Of a DNA stretch of 64,000 bases, positions 55,996 to 64,000 are shown one piece after another. A model generated the notes under the pieces. The model did not search any database. It saw only the letters and a list, made by a program, of their open reading frames with translations, and was not told the origin of the DNA. The stretch comes from Ancylobacter sp. WKF20 (GTDB lineage: Bacteria; Pseudomonadota; Alphaproteobacteria; Rhizobiales; Xanthobacteraceae). The stretch is from the NCBI RefSeq assembly GCF_029760895.1, contig NZ_CP121679.1, forward strand, positions 2,542,001-2,606,000, given 5' to 3'. The stretch's first letter is position 1. The number at the start of each line of letters is the position of its first letter. The translations under genes and the position numbers were made by a program.

Positions 55996-58900
55996 TCAGA
56001 AGCGGTAGACCAGCCCGCCGCGCACAGCATTGGTCTCCACATCGCTGGCAAACTCGCCCTCATAGCCGATGTTCAGGCTGAAGCCCTTGCCGAGCTTCAC
56101 GTCGATGCCGGCGCCGAGCACGAAGCTGTCCTCGGCAATGGGCGCGCCCTGCACCGCGAAGCCGGCGCCGCTCTCGGCAAAGGCCATCGCCGCTTCCGGC
56201 GTGATGTCGCCAAAGGCGTGGCGCCAGCCGAGGCTGGCATGCGGCGTGGCCACCGCCGACCCCATCTCGATGGAGGTGGCGAGACGCAGGCCCAGCGTCG
56301 AATAGGGCACGTCGAAGGACAGCCCGTCCGAGGAGAGCGCCAGGCTGCCGCCGCTCTCGGTGAAGCTGTCCGTGTCGATCCAGCTCCACGCCATCTGCGC
56401 GAAGGGCTCGAAGGCGATGGCATTCATCTCCACCGCATAGGCCGCCTCGATGAACACATTCGCCGTGCCGCCATCATAGGAGGCGGTGAGCGACTGGGTG
56501 AGGCCCATGAAGCTCGCCGTGCGCTGCGTGTCGGTGTCGGTCCAGCCATAGGAGGCGCCGCCGCGCAGGCGGAAATTCTCAAGGCTGGTGCCGGCATAGG
56601 CGGCGATCACGAAGGTCGAGGTGTCGGCGCTGCTGAGCCGGGCATCGACATCGGTGTTGGCCGAGACGTAGCCCGCCGCGAAGCCGAAGGTGCTGGCGTC
56701 GAGCGTCACATCCGCGCCGGCGAGGAAACCGCCGAGCGAGCTGTCGATCTCCGCCGAATTGCCCGTGCCGTCCGCCGTGCTCCACTGGCCGAAGCCCTGC
56801 GCCCAAGCGGCATAGGCCGGGCCGACCGGGGCCGCCACGGGCGCCTTGGTGACAATCGGGCTCTTGGTCGTGCTCGGCGCGGCATAGGCGAGCGCCGGGC
56901 CGCCAGCGGCAAGCGCCGCCATGGCCGGGCTGCTTCCCGTCGGGGCGCTCTGGCGCAGGCGGGCGGCGAGCGTGTCGCCGATCAGCGTCGACTGGGTGTA
57001 GAGCGTGTTGCCGACCGAGGCATGGACCTCGCCGGAGAGCAGGTCGAACCCGGTCGCGAACTGGCTGGTGTCGGTCGCAGTGGTCGCCGCCGTGAGATAG
57101 GACGCCGCCGTGCCGCCGGCCTCCAGCGCATTCGCCACCGCCGCCTGATTGGCGGTCTGGGCGTAGCTCGCGAAGCTCGTGCCGTTACGGGCCAGCGTCA
57201 GCGTTACGGAGGCTCCGTCGCGGCCCAGCGTCGGGGTGATGAAGAGGTAATCCGGGCTGACCAGCGTGTCGAACTGGGTGCCCGCCGTGGTGGTGCTCGT
57301 CGCGCTGATGATCGTGTAGACGGCGCCGGCGTTCAGCGGGCCGGAGGAGGACAGCTGCACCGTGCCGCCATTCAGCGCCAGCGTGCCGGCGACGATCTGG
57401 TCGGACGAGGTCTGGTCGATCTCCACCACATAGGTCGAGCCGGTATTGAAGGTCGCGGTGCCGGTGACCGTCACCGTGCCGATCGAATTGCCCGGCGAGA
57501 CGGTGCCGCCATTCTCTACGGTGAGGGTCGCGACCGTCGAGTTACCGGTGAGCGTCGCGCCATTGGCGATGGTGAAGCCCGCCGCCGCGAGCGAGCCGTT
57601 AAGCGTCAGGCTGCCGTCGATCTCAAGCGTGCCGGCGAAGTCGCTGGTGCCGGTGGCGGTGATGACCGCGCCTTCCGCGATCAGCAGCGCCTCGAAGTCG
57701 CGGTACTGCGCGCTGGTGCCGAGCAGGGAAAGGTCGAAGCTGCCCGTGCCAGCGAGCTCGAACGTGTCGGTGCCCGCCCCGCCGGTCACATAGCCGGTGA
57801 CCGAGCTGCCGATATGGTAGATGAACAGGTCGTCGCCGCCGCCCATGTCGACGGCCTTGGCGTCGTCGCTGGAGATGACGCTGTAATTCTCGATCGTGTC
57901 GTTGTTGTTGCCGACCAGCGTGATGGCGACACCGTCCGAACGGATGGTGCCCTGGTTGATGATGGTGGTCGCGAAGGGCGCGGCGCCGCCATTGCTATCG
58001 TCGATCAGGATCGCGCGGCCGACATCGTCGGAACCGTCGTTCGGGTAGTTGTCATAGGCTTCGATGACGGCACCGGCATAATTGTAGATCGTGCCGCCGC
58101 CCGCCGCGATGCCGTCCGCCGTGTTGGAGATGCCGTCATTGGTGCCGGTCGCGCCGGTGCCCTGCACCGTGCCGTAATTGTGCAGCAGGATCTGGCCATC
58201 CACATCGATACCATCGCCGTCGCCATCCGGCACGCCATCGGCCGCGCCGTCATCGTCGAGGAGGCCCGTGACGGCGCCGGTGATGGTCCCGTAATTGGTG
58301 ATGGTCACCACCGTGGCGCCGGTGCTGTCTACATTGATACCCGAGCCGTTCTGGCCGGTGATGCTGCCGCCCAGCTCGTTGGTGACGGTGATCGCGCCAT
58401 CGCCGGTGATGCCGTGCTTGGCGCCGAGGATCACGCCGGTCGATTTGTTCACGACCGTGCCGCCGGCGGTCTGGAAGTCGACGCCATCGCCGTCGCTGGT
58501 CAGACCGGTCGCCTCGATGCGCCCGTAATTGATCACCGTCCCGCCGGTGCCGGGACGCACCACGTCAGCCGTGCCGGATTCAAGCGTGCCGTAATTGGTG
58601 ATGGTCACCACGGCGGTTGCGGCGGTGACATTGGCGAGATCGAACACCTGCCCGGTGGCGGAGGTCATCGTGCCATAATTGGTCACGTTGAGCGTGCCAT
58701 TGGCGAAGTCGTCATTGATGCGGAACGTGTCGTTGGACGCGGAGATCGTGCCATTGTTCACCAGCGTGTAGATGCCGGTGATCGACGAGCCGCTGGTGTC
58801 GAAGGCCCGCCCGCCGGTGCTGCTGATCGTGCCGTCATTGGTGATGCTGACGCCGGTACTGGTCGCCGCGCCGTTCCACAACACGGCGACGCCCGAGGTG

Positions 58901-59073
58901 GTGATCGAGCCGGAGCTGGTGACGGTGCCGACATTGGTGCCGGAGACCTGCTGCTGCGTCGTCGTCGCGGTGCTGACGGTAAAGTTGCCGGCCTGCGCGG
59001 CAAGCGGCGCCGCAAGCACAACACCGGCCGCGACAAGCGCGCGCACGCTGGTCGACACGAAGAAGCGGTTCAT
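55996..59073 (-). CDS. Autotransporter with a beta-helical passenger
   Basis: 1025 residues. Signal peptide (1-29, ending APLAAQA), then a passenger of repeated turns such as TNYGTMTSATGQ, ITNYGTLESGT and INQGTIRSDGV (beta-helix, about 30-560), an autotransporter-associated strand region (LTVENGGTVSPGNSIGTVTV), and a C-terminal barrel (about 745-1025) beginning after a Ala-rich linker with AYAAWAQGFGQW and ending GGLVYRF. The passenger is very Thr/Gly/Asp-rich. The substrate or adhesin role is unknown. Start ATG 59073 was chosen because GGGG lies nine bases upstream, whereas the earlier ATG abuts it. Confidence 0.9.
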   Translation of the reverse strand: MNRFFVSTSVRALVAAGVVLAAPLAAQAGNFTVSTATTTQQQVSGTNVGTVTSSGSITTSGVAVLWNGAATSTGVSITNDGTISSTGGRAFDTSGSSITGIYTLVNNGTISASNDTFRINDDFANGTLNVTNYGTMTSATGQVFDLANVTAATAVVTITNYGTLESGTADVVRPGTGGTVINYGRIEATGLTSDGDGVDFQTAGGTVVNKSTGVILGAKHGITGDGAITVTNELGGSITGQNGSGINVDSTGATVVTITNYGTITGAVTGLLDDDGAADGVPDGDGDGIDVDGQILLHNYGTVQGTGATGTNDGISNTADGIAAGGGTIYNYAGAVIEAYDNYPNDGSDDVGRAILIDDSNGGAAPFATTIINQGTIRSDGVAITLVGNNNDTIENYSVISSDDAKAVDMGGGDDLFIYHIGSSVTGYVTGGAGTDTFELAGTGSFDLSLLGTSAQYRDFEALLIAEGAVITATGTSDFAGTLEIDGSLTLNGSLAAAGFTIANGATLTGNSTVATLTVENGGTVSPGNSIGTVTVTGTATFNTGSTYVVEIDQTSSDQIVAGTLALNGGTVQLSSSGPLNAGAVYTIISATSTTTAGTQFDTLVSPDYLFITPTLGRDGASVTLTLARNGTSFASYAQTANQAAVANALEAGGTAASYLTAATTATDTSQFATGFDLLSGEVHASVGNTLYTQSTLIGDTLAARLRQSAPTGSSPAMAALAAGGPALAYAAPSTTKSPIVTKAPVAAPVGPAYAAWAQGFGQWSTADGTGNSAEIDSSLGGFLAGADVTLDASTFGFAAGYVSANTDVDARLSSADTSTFVIAAYAGTSLENFRLRGGASYGWTDTDTQRTASFMGLTQSLTASYDGGTANVFIEAAYAVEMNAIAFEPFAQMAWSWIDTDSFTESGGSLALSSDGLSFDVPYSTLGLRLATSIEMGSAVATPHASLGWRHAFGDITPEAAMAFAESGAGFAVQGAPIAEDSFVLGAGIDVKLGKGFSLNIGYEGEFASDVETNAVRGGLVYRF

Positions 59074-59277
59074 TGAAAACATCCCCAGGCCTGAAAATCC
59101 TCAAGCCTGCGGGTAATGGCGGCGGATGACGGTTGGGTGACAGCCGGACGGCTTTTCGCCCCTCCAGCCGCCGGCATCGTCCGCAAGGTCACATAAGGCC
59201 GGCGGTGTGGCCCGAGCGACACATGGCCAAGAGCTAACCGCCTGTCACATCTAGAAATATTCAGCCGGAGGCTGCAC

Positions 59278-60276
59278 TCAGAAGGACAGCAACCCAGCCT
59301 TGCCGGCCTCGTCGCCAAGGGCCAGCGCGCCGCCATCGGCGCGGAAGGCGAGCGCGGTCACCGGGCTGCCGGTCGGGGCGCGCAGCAGGATCTCGGCGCC
59401 ATCGGCGATGCGGACCATGAGCACGAGGCCGTCTTCATAGCCGCAGGCGAACACCTCGTCCTTGGGGTGCGTGGCGACACAGGACACCCGCACATCGCGC
59501 GGCGCCAGCATCACCGGCTGCTTGCCCATCGGCCCTTCCTTGCTGCCGAAGGGCCAGAGGATCACCTCCGCCGAGCCCGAGGTGGCAAGGAACCGCCCGC
59601 CGGCGGTGAACTCCAGCGAACGCACGCGGGAGGGATAGCCGGACATGCGCATATTGGCGCCGTCGGGCAGCCGCCAGCCATGCAGTGTCGCCTCCTGCAT
59701 GGTGGTGACGACGAAGCGCCCTTCCGGGTGCCAGACCACGCCGCGATGCGAGCCCTTCCACTCCAGCACCTCGGGCTTGGCCTGTGCGTTGGGGAACCAC
59801 AACGTCACGCCGCCATAATGGGCGACGGCAAGGCGCGTGCCCTTGGGCGCGAAAGCGAGACCGCCCACGGTGGACGGAAGGTCCAGCGACTTGGCGTCGC
59901 CTTTCACCGGCCGGAAATGCGCGGTCTTGCCGGCGGAGAAGGCGAAGGCGCCGTCATTGGCCGTCGCCACCTGGTCGATCCAGCGGCCCTTCTGCTCGGC
60001 CAGCGTCTCAACCGATCCGTCGCCACGGACAGCCACCACGCGGCCGTCATCGCCGCCGGTGAGGATGCGCCGGGCGTCGCCCGCCACCGACAGCACCGCG
60101 CCCTTGTGGGCGCGCACCCGCGTCTCCTCGCTCCGCTCCGCCAGCACGATCTCGCCATTGCCGAGCACGAATCCCGCCGCCCCGCCAAGAAAACGCACAC
60201 CGACGACGCTGGCGCCGAGATCGAGCGTGTTGAGGCGGGAGGTCAGGGAGGACGGGGTCGAGGGAAGGACGGCCAT
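59278..60276 (-). CDS. WD40 repeat protein of the zinc gene group
   Basis: 332-residue beta-propeller protein with about seven degenerate WD40 repeats, e.g. GAVLSVAGDARRILTGGDDG, shown here in part (RRILTGGDDGRVVAV), TLHGWRLPDG, RSLEFTAGGRFLATSGS, EVILWPFGS. No signal peptide, so cytoplasmic. It lies 186 bp downstream of the COG0523 GTPase gene on the same strand, following znuA; the same association is frequent in Rhizobiales (recollection). It is probably a protein-binding scaffold; its partner is unknown. Confidence 0.75.
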   Translation of the reverse strand: MAVLPSTPSSLTSRLNTLDLGASVVGVRFLGGAAGFVLGNGEIVLAERSEETRVRAHKGAVLSVAGDARRILTGGDDGRVVAVRGDGSVETLAEQKGRWIDQVATANDGAFAFSAGKTAHFRPVKGDAKSLDLPSTVGGLAFAPKGTRLAVAHYGGVTLWFPNAQAKPEVLEWKGSHRGVVWHPEGRFVVTTMQEATLHGWRLPDGANMRMSGYPSRVRSLEFTAGGRFLATSGSAEVILWPFGSKEGPMGKQPVMLAPRDVRVSCVATHPKDEVFACGYEDGLVLMVRIADGAEILLRAPTGSPVTALAFRADGGALALGDEAGKAGLLSF

Positions 60277-60369
60277 GGGGAGATCGGCTTTCGTGGGGAC
60301 GCTGTGGGGTTAACCCAATTCGGCCCGGACGTCACGGGTAGGCGGTGGGCATGCCCCAGATGGACGTTA

Positions 60370-60399
60370 TCCCGGAACGGCCGTCAGGCTGTGCCGGGA
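60370..60399. repeat. CCGGGA inverted repeat between the GTPase and WD40 genes
   Basis: TCCCGG / CCGGGA arms enclosing an 18-base loop, followed by further ATCCCGACG and CGGGATGACG pieces to 60452. A divergent member of the CGTCATCCCGG family. Confidence 0.6.
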
Positions 60400-60462
60400 T
60401 CGGGTCGGGACGGCACGAATATCCCGACGCGGTGCGGGGCACCCGCCGGGATGACGCCGCGG

Positions 60463-61449
60463 TCACGCCACGCAGGAGAGGAAACCCGCCTCGAGCGCGG
60501 CGCGGTTGAGCTTGCGGCCGATGAAGACAATGCGGCTGAGCTTGGCCTCATCCGCCCGCCAGGGGCGCTGGTGGTCGCCGTCGAGGATCATGTGAACGCC
60601 CTGGAACACGAAGCGGTCCGGGTCGTCCTTGAAGGCGAGGATGCCCTTGGAGCGCAGGATGTTCGGCCCCTCGCGCTGGGTCAGCTCCTGGATCCACGGG
60701 AAGAATTTGTCGGGGTTCAGCGGCTTGTCCGACGAGAAGGAATAGGACTGCATGTCCTCGTCGTGGAAGTGCTTGTGACCGCCCTCCAGAAAGTCCGGGT
60801 CGATCGCCTGGATGCGGTCGAGGTCGAACGCGCCCTGGCCGAGCACCTTGTCGATGGCGATGTTGGAACGCTGGGTGTGGTGGATGCGGGCGAAGGGGTT
60901 GATGGCGCGGATGCGCATCTCCACGTCCTTCAGCTCGGTCTCCGAGACGAGGTCGGTCTTGTTGAGCAGGATCACGTCGGCAAAGGCGATCTGGTTCTTC
61001 GCCTCCGGCGCGTCCTTCAGCCGGTCCTTCAGCCATTTGGCGTCCGCCACCGTCACCACCGCGTCGAGCGTGGTCTTGGCCCCCACCGTCTCGTCGACGA
61101 AGAAGGTCTGGGCGACCGGGGCCGGGTCGGCGAGGCCGGTGGTCTCGACGATGATGCCGTCGAAATCGCCCTTGCGGCGCAGCAGGCCGTCGATGATGCG
61201 GATCAGGTCGCCGCGCACCGTGCAGCAGATGCAGCCATTGTTCATCTCGAACACTTCTTCATCGGCGCCGACCACGAGGTCGTTGTCGATGCCGATTTCG
61301 CCGAACTCGTTCACGACGACGGCGAACTTCTTGCCGTGCGGCTCGGAGAGGATGCGGTTCAGCAGTGTCGTCTTGCCGGCGCCGAGATAGCCGGTCAGCA
61401 CGGTGACGGGGATCTTGTCGGACTGGGTATCGGGCGATGTAGCGGGCAT
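60463..61449 (-). CDS. COG0523 (CobW/ZNG1-like) GTPase metallochaperone
   Basis: 328 residues. P-loop [13 protein letters not shown], the metal-binding signature [12 protein letters not shown] (CxCC), Walker [11 protein letters not shown], and the GTPase specificity motif LNKTDLV. The C-terminal CobW_C domain includes a His cluster [10 protein letters not shown]. Proteins of this group load zinc onto client enzymes under zinc shortage, or cobalt into cobalamin enzymes; being next to znuA favours zinc here. ATG 61449 follows GGAG at eight bases; an in-frame ATG 33 bp earlier lacks a site. Confidence 0.88.
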   Translation of the reverse strand: MPATSPDTQSDKIPVTVLTGYLGAGKTTLLNRILSEPHGKKFAVVVNEFGEIGIDNDLVVGADEEVFEMNNGCICCTVRGDLIRIIDGLLRRKGDFDGIIVETTGLADPAPVAQTFFVDETVGAKTTLDAVVTVADAKWLKDRLKDAPEAKNQIAFADVILLNKTDLVSETELKDVEMRIRAINPFARIHHTQRSNIAIDKVLGQGAFDLDRIQAIDPDFLEGGHKHFHDEDMQSYSFSSDKPLNPDKFFPWIQELTQREGPNILRSKGILAFKDDPDRFVFQGVHMILDGDHQRPWRADEAKLSRIVFIGRKLNRAALEAGFLSCVA

Positions 61450-61480
61450 GGGCCACTCCAAAGGTCTTCTCAAACGCGTC

Positions 61481-61513
61481 ATCCCGGACCGCCGCCACGC
61501 GACGATCCGGGAT
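61481..61513. repeat. ATCCCGGA inverted repeat between znuA and the GTPase gene
   Basis: ATCCCGGA at 61481-61488 pairs with TCCGGGAT at 61506-61513 across a 17-base loop. It lies in the 105-bp spacer of a putative operon and could reduce readthrough from znuA. Confidence 0.6.
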
Positions 61514-61554
61514 TGCTGGCTTCAGCGATGTCCGGGGAACGCCCCGGAAAAGGG

Positions 61555-62490
61555 TCAGCTCGACAGCGCCGAGGAGAACGCGCGGATGTTGTTCTCGATC
61601 ATGTCGATGTAGGTGCTCGCCGGGCCTTTGTCATCGGAGAGCGCGTCGGAATAGACCTCGCCGCCGATCTTGGCGCCGGTCTCGTCGGCGATGCGCTTGA
61701 CGAGGCGCGGATCGGAGATGTTCTCCATGAACACCGCCGGGATCTTCTCCGCCTTGATCTGGCGGATGATCTTGGCGACGTCCTTAGCCGAGGCCTCGGC
61801 TTCGGTCGACACGCCCTGCGGCGCGATGAACTCCATGCCGTAGGCGGCGCCGAAATAGCCGAAGGCATCATGCGAGGTGATGATGCGGCGGCGTTCGGCG
61901 GGAATGGTGGCGATCGCCGCCTTAACCTCGGCGTCGAGCGCGTCGAGCTTGGCCAGATAGGCGGTCGCATTGGCCTCATAGGTCGCCTTGCCGGCCGGAT
62001 CGGCGGCGATCAGCCCGTCGCGGACATTGGCGACATAGAGCTTGGCATTGGCCACCGACTGCCAGGCATGCGGGTCGGTGATCTCATGGGCATGGGCGTC
62101 CTTGCCATGATCATGGCCGCCCTCTTCCTCTTCCATCTTGCGCGGGGCGACGCCCTTGGTCGCCACGACGATGGTCGCCTTGGTGCCGGACGCCTTGATG
62201 AGGCGATTCATCCAGCCCTCGAAGCCGAGGCCGTTGACGAACACAACCTTGGCGGCCGCGACCTTCTTGGCGTCGGCCGGGGCCGGCTGGAACACATGCG
62301 CGTCGCCATTCGGCCCAACGAGCGTCGAGACGGCGATGCGGTCGCCACCGACCTCCTTCACGAAGTCGCCGAGGATGGAGAAGGAGGCGACGACGGGGAG
62401 CTTGGTGGCAGGCGCGGCATCCTGTGCGAAGGCAGGACCGGCGAGGCCGACGGCCATGGCCGCGGCGATGAGATGACGGCGGGACAGCAT
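61555..62490 (-). CDS. znuA: Zinc ABC transporter substrate-binding protein ZnuA
   Basis: 311 residues. Signal peptide LIAAAMAVGLAGPAFA, then a cluster A-I metal-binding protein: ASFSILGDFVKEVGGD, first His in GDAHVFQPAP, a flexible acidic/His loop (EEEEGGHDHGKDAHAHE) typical of ZnuA, second His in DPHAWQSVAN, third His in TSHDAFGYFG, and the last Asp-containing segment GEVYSDALSDD. It captures periplasmic zinc for ZnuBC. Strong GAGGAG site. The znuB stop lies 11 bp upstream, so the order of transcription is znuC, znuB, znuA. Confidence 0.93.
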   Translation of the reverse strand: MLSRRHLIAAAMAVGLAGPAFAQDAAPATKLPVVASFSILGDFVKEVGGDRIAVSTLVGPNGDAHVFQPAPADAKKVAAAKVVFVNGLGFEGWMNRLIKASGTKATIVVATKGVAPRKMEEEEGGHDHGKDAHAHEITDPHAWQSVANAKLYVANVRDGLIAADPAGKATYEANATAYLAKLDALDAEVKAAIATIPAERRRIITSHDAFGYFGAAYGMEFIAPQGVSTEAEASAKDVAKIIRQIKAEKIPAVFMENISDPRLVKRIADETGAKIGGEVYSDALSDDKGPASTYIDMIENNIRAFSSALSS

Positions 62491-62501
62491 GGGAATTCTC
62501 C

Positions 62502-63371
62502 TCAGGCTTCGAGATGGCGGCGCGGTACGAGGCGCGGAAGCAGCCCTCCCACCGGCCCGAACAGGACAGACAGCGCGTAGCTCGCGCCGGCGACGAGGAT
62601 GATGGACGGGCCCGAGGGCACGCCCGCGTGATAGGAAACAAGAAGGCCAATGACGCCGGACAGCGCCGCGATCAGCACCGACAGGCCGACCATGGCGGTG
62701 AGTTCGCGGGTCCAGAACCGTGCCGCTGCGGCGGGCAGCATCATCATGCCGACCGCGAGCAGCGTGCCGAGCGCATGGAAGCCGCCGACGAGGTTCAGCA
62801 CCACCAGCGCCAGGAAGACGAGATGGGTCGGCGCCCCGGCCCGGCTGACCGAGCGCAGGAAGCCGGAATCGACACTCTCCAGCACCAGCGGGCGCCAGAG
62901 CACGGCCAGCGCCAGCAGGGAGAAGCTGGAGATCGAGACGATGAGCAGCAGCGTCGCGTCGTCCAGCGCCAGCACCGTGCCGAACAGCACGTGCAGCAGG
63001 TCGACATTGGAGCCGCGCAGCGAGACCAGCAGCACGCCCAGCGCCAGCGAGATGAGGTAGAAGGCGGCAAGCGCCGCGTCCTCCTTCATCTGCGTGGCCC
63101 GCGCCACCGCACCGGCGCCGATCGCGACGGCGAAGCCGGCGACAAGGCCGCCAATGGTCATGGCGAAGAGGTTGAGCCCGGCGGCGAGGAAGCCGACCGC
63201 CGCACCCGGCAAGATGGCGTGCGCCATGGCGTCACCGGCGAGGCTCATCCGGCGCAGCATCATGAGCACGCCGATGGGACCGGCGCCGACCGAGAGGGCC
63301 AGCGCGCCGACCAGCGCGCGGCGCATGAAGTCGAACTCGGCGAACGGGGCGATCAGGTATTCGTAGATCAT
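62502..63371 (-). CDS. znuB: Zinc ABC transporter permease ZnuB
   Basis: 289-residue ABC-3 family permease with about eight membrane helices. Family segments include RRALVGALALSVGAGPIGVLM in part (ALVGALALSVGAGP), LRRMSLAGDAMAHAILPG (the EAA-like coupling region) and GTLLAVGMMMLPAAAARFW. The ATG at 63371 overlaps the znuC stop by four bases (ATGA). The reading frame is open upstream, but that part is znuC out of frame. Confidence 0.93.
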   Translation of the reverse strand: MIYEYLIAPFAEFDFMRRALVGALALSVGAGPIGVLMMLRRMSLAGDAMAHAILPGAAVGFLAAGLNLFAMTIGGLVAGFAVAIGAGAVARATQMKEDAALAAFYLISLALGVLLVSLRGSNVDLLHVLFGTVLALDDATLLLIVSISSFSLLALAVLWRPLVLESVDSGFLRSVSRAGAPTHLVFLALVVLNLVGGFHALGTLLAVGMMMLPAAAARFWTRELTAMVGLSVLIAALSGVIGLLVSYHAGVPSGPSIILVAGASYALSVLFGPVGGLLPRLVPRRHLEA

Positions 63372-64000
63372 GCCGCCTGCTCCGGCGCGCAGAACGGGGC
63401 GGCATCGTCCCAGGCCTCGCACATGCGGCGGGCGGCGGAGAGGTTCGCCGTGGTCAGCACCTCGCGCGTCTCGCCCCAGGCGACCGGCTCGCGGGCGAGC
63501 AGGAGCGTCTGCGGGAAATGGCTGCGCACCAGTTCGAGATCGTGCAGCACGGCAAGGATGGTCCGCCCCTCGCCATGCCAGCGCTCCACCAGCGCGACGA
63601 GATCGGCGATGGTGCCGGCATCGAGCGCGGTAAAGGGCTCGTCCAGCAGGATCAGCCGCGCCTCCTGCAGCAGCAGCCGCGCGAACAGCGTGCGTTGCAT
63701 CTGCCCGCCCGACAGCGTGCCGATGGGCCGGCGCTCGAAGCCTTCGAGACCGACAGCGGCGATGGCCTGCTCGATCCGGTGCCGATCCCCCCGCCCGATG
63801 CCGCCAAACAGCCCGGCGCGGTGCCACAGCCCCATGGACACAAGGTCATAGACGTCGATCGGGAAGGAGCGGTCGATCTCCGCCGCCTGCGGCAGATAGG
63901 CGATGTCGCGCGCGGCGACCGTGCAGTCGATGCCGCCGGCAAGCGGCGTCAGCACGCCAGCGATGCCCTTGAGCAGCGTCGACTTGCCCGCACCATTGGG
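63368..64000 (-). CDS. znuC: Zinc ABC transporter ATP-binding protein ZnuC (5' end missing)
   Basis: C-terminal 210 residues of an ABC ATPase; the gene continues past the right edge. The first codons in the window read PNGAGKSTLLKGIAG, the Walker A loop. Then Q-loop AYLPQAAEIDRSF, signature LSGGQMQRTLFAR, Walker B LILLDEPFTALD and switch His in LAVLHDLELV. It powers zinc import with ZnuB. The upstream promoter, where a Zur box would be expected, is outside the window. Confidence 0.9.
   Translation of the reverse strand, partial: PNGAGKSTLLKGIAGVLTPLAGGIDCTVAARDIAYLPQAAEIDRSFPIDVYDLVSMGLWHRAGLFGGIGRGDRHRIEQAIAAVGLEGFERRPIGTLSGGQMQRTLFARLLLQEARLILLDEPFTALDAGTIADLVALVERWHGEGRTILAVLHDLELVRSHFPQTLLLAREPVAWGETREVLTTANLSAARRMCEAWDDAAPFCAPEQAA

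Noticed and set aside
55846..59076. 1076-codon plus-strand open frame opposite the autotransporter
   Set aside because: Mirror of the repetitive passenger; no signal peptide or recognisable domain.
59467..62580. 1037-codon plus-strand open frame opposite the zinc genes
   Set aside because: Runs across three minus-strand genes and their spacers; composition is that of a shadow frame.

Overview
The window is GC-rich (roughly two thirds G+C by eye), densely coding DNA with many GTGA or ATGA gene overlaps and GTG/TTG starts. Gene content and order point to an alphaproteobacterium of the order Hyphomicrobiales (Rhizobiales), most likely near Xanthobacteraceae (Ancylobacter, Starkeya or Xanthobacter type). 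This is inferred from the xerD-accA and aroK-aroB-corC blocks, the bolA/J-domain/cobS-cobT block, hemC-hemD-mic60-hemY, the giant NAD-glutamate dehydrogenase and the purH/heparinase/rsmB group. No rRNA, tRNA, CRISPR array, prophage or complete insertion sequence was recognised.

Layout. 1-5.7 kb: start of accA, xerD and a 47-residue membrane peptide; shikimate genes aroK-aroB with a CorC-type protein; bolA. 5-9 kb: J-domain protein and the cobaltochelatase subunits cobS and cobT. 8.9-9.8 kb: intergenic palindromic repeats and a tandem set of terminators. 9.8-14.7 kb (minus): heme operon hemC-hemD-mic60-hemY. 14.8-20.9 kb (plus): tsaD-gpsA-EVE protein-ETF-beta-type methyltransferase, acetyl-CoA synthetase, an EAL phosphodiesterase. 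21-26 kb: NAD-dependent glutamate dehydrogenase. 26-28.8 kb: OmpW, a LysR regulator and a YeiH-type exporter. 28.9-33.8 kb (minus): purH, heparinase-like gene, rsmB. 34-38.3 kb: glucokinase, RluA-type pseudouridine synthase, patatin and 3-hydroxybutyrate dehydrogenase. 38.5-41.2 kb: collagen-like lipoprotein, Zur, ispG. 41.2-43 kb: repeat-rich region with a GIY-YIG nuclease gene and an unexplained multi-hairpin element. 43-45.5 kb: a BamA gene outside its usual neighbourhood.

The most interesting region is 46.2-51.9 kb. It holds a DSF-type fatty-acid quorum-sensing locus: an RpfF-like signal synthase (plus strand) convergent with a minus-strand pair, an RpfC-like hybrid sensor kinase preceded by a REC-PAS-GGDEF-EAL protein. 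The arrangement copies the Xanthomonas rpfF / rpfGHC locus, but the RpfG slot (REC-HD-GYP) is taken by a GGDEF-EAL protein whose receiver domain has Ser in place of the conserved Lys.

52-59 kb: asd, a DUF1007/NicO metal-transport pair, acetoacetate decarboxylase and a large autotransporter. 59.3-64 kb (minus): a zinc-acquisition group znuC-znuB-znuA, a COG0523 GTPase and a WD40 protein, presumably controlled by the Zur encoded at 39 kb.
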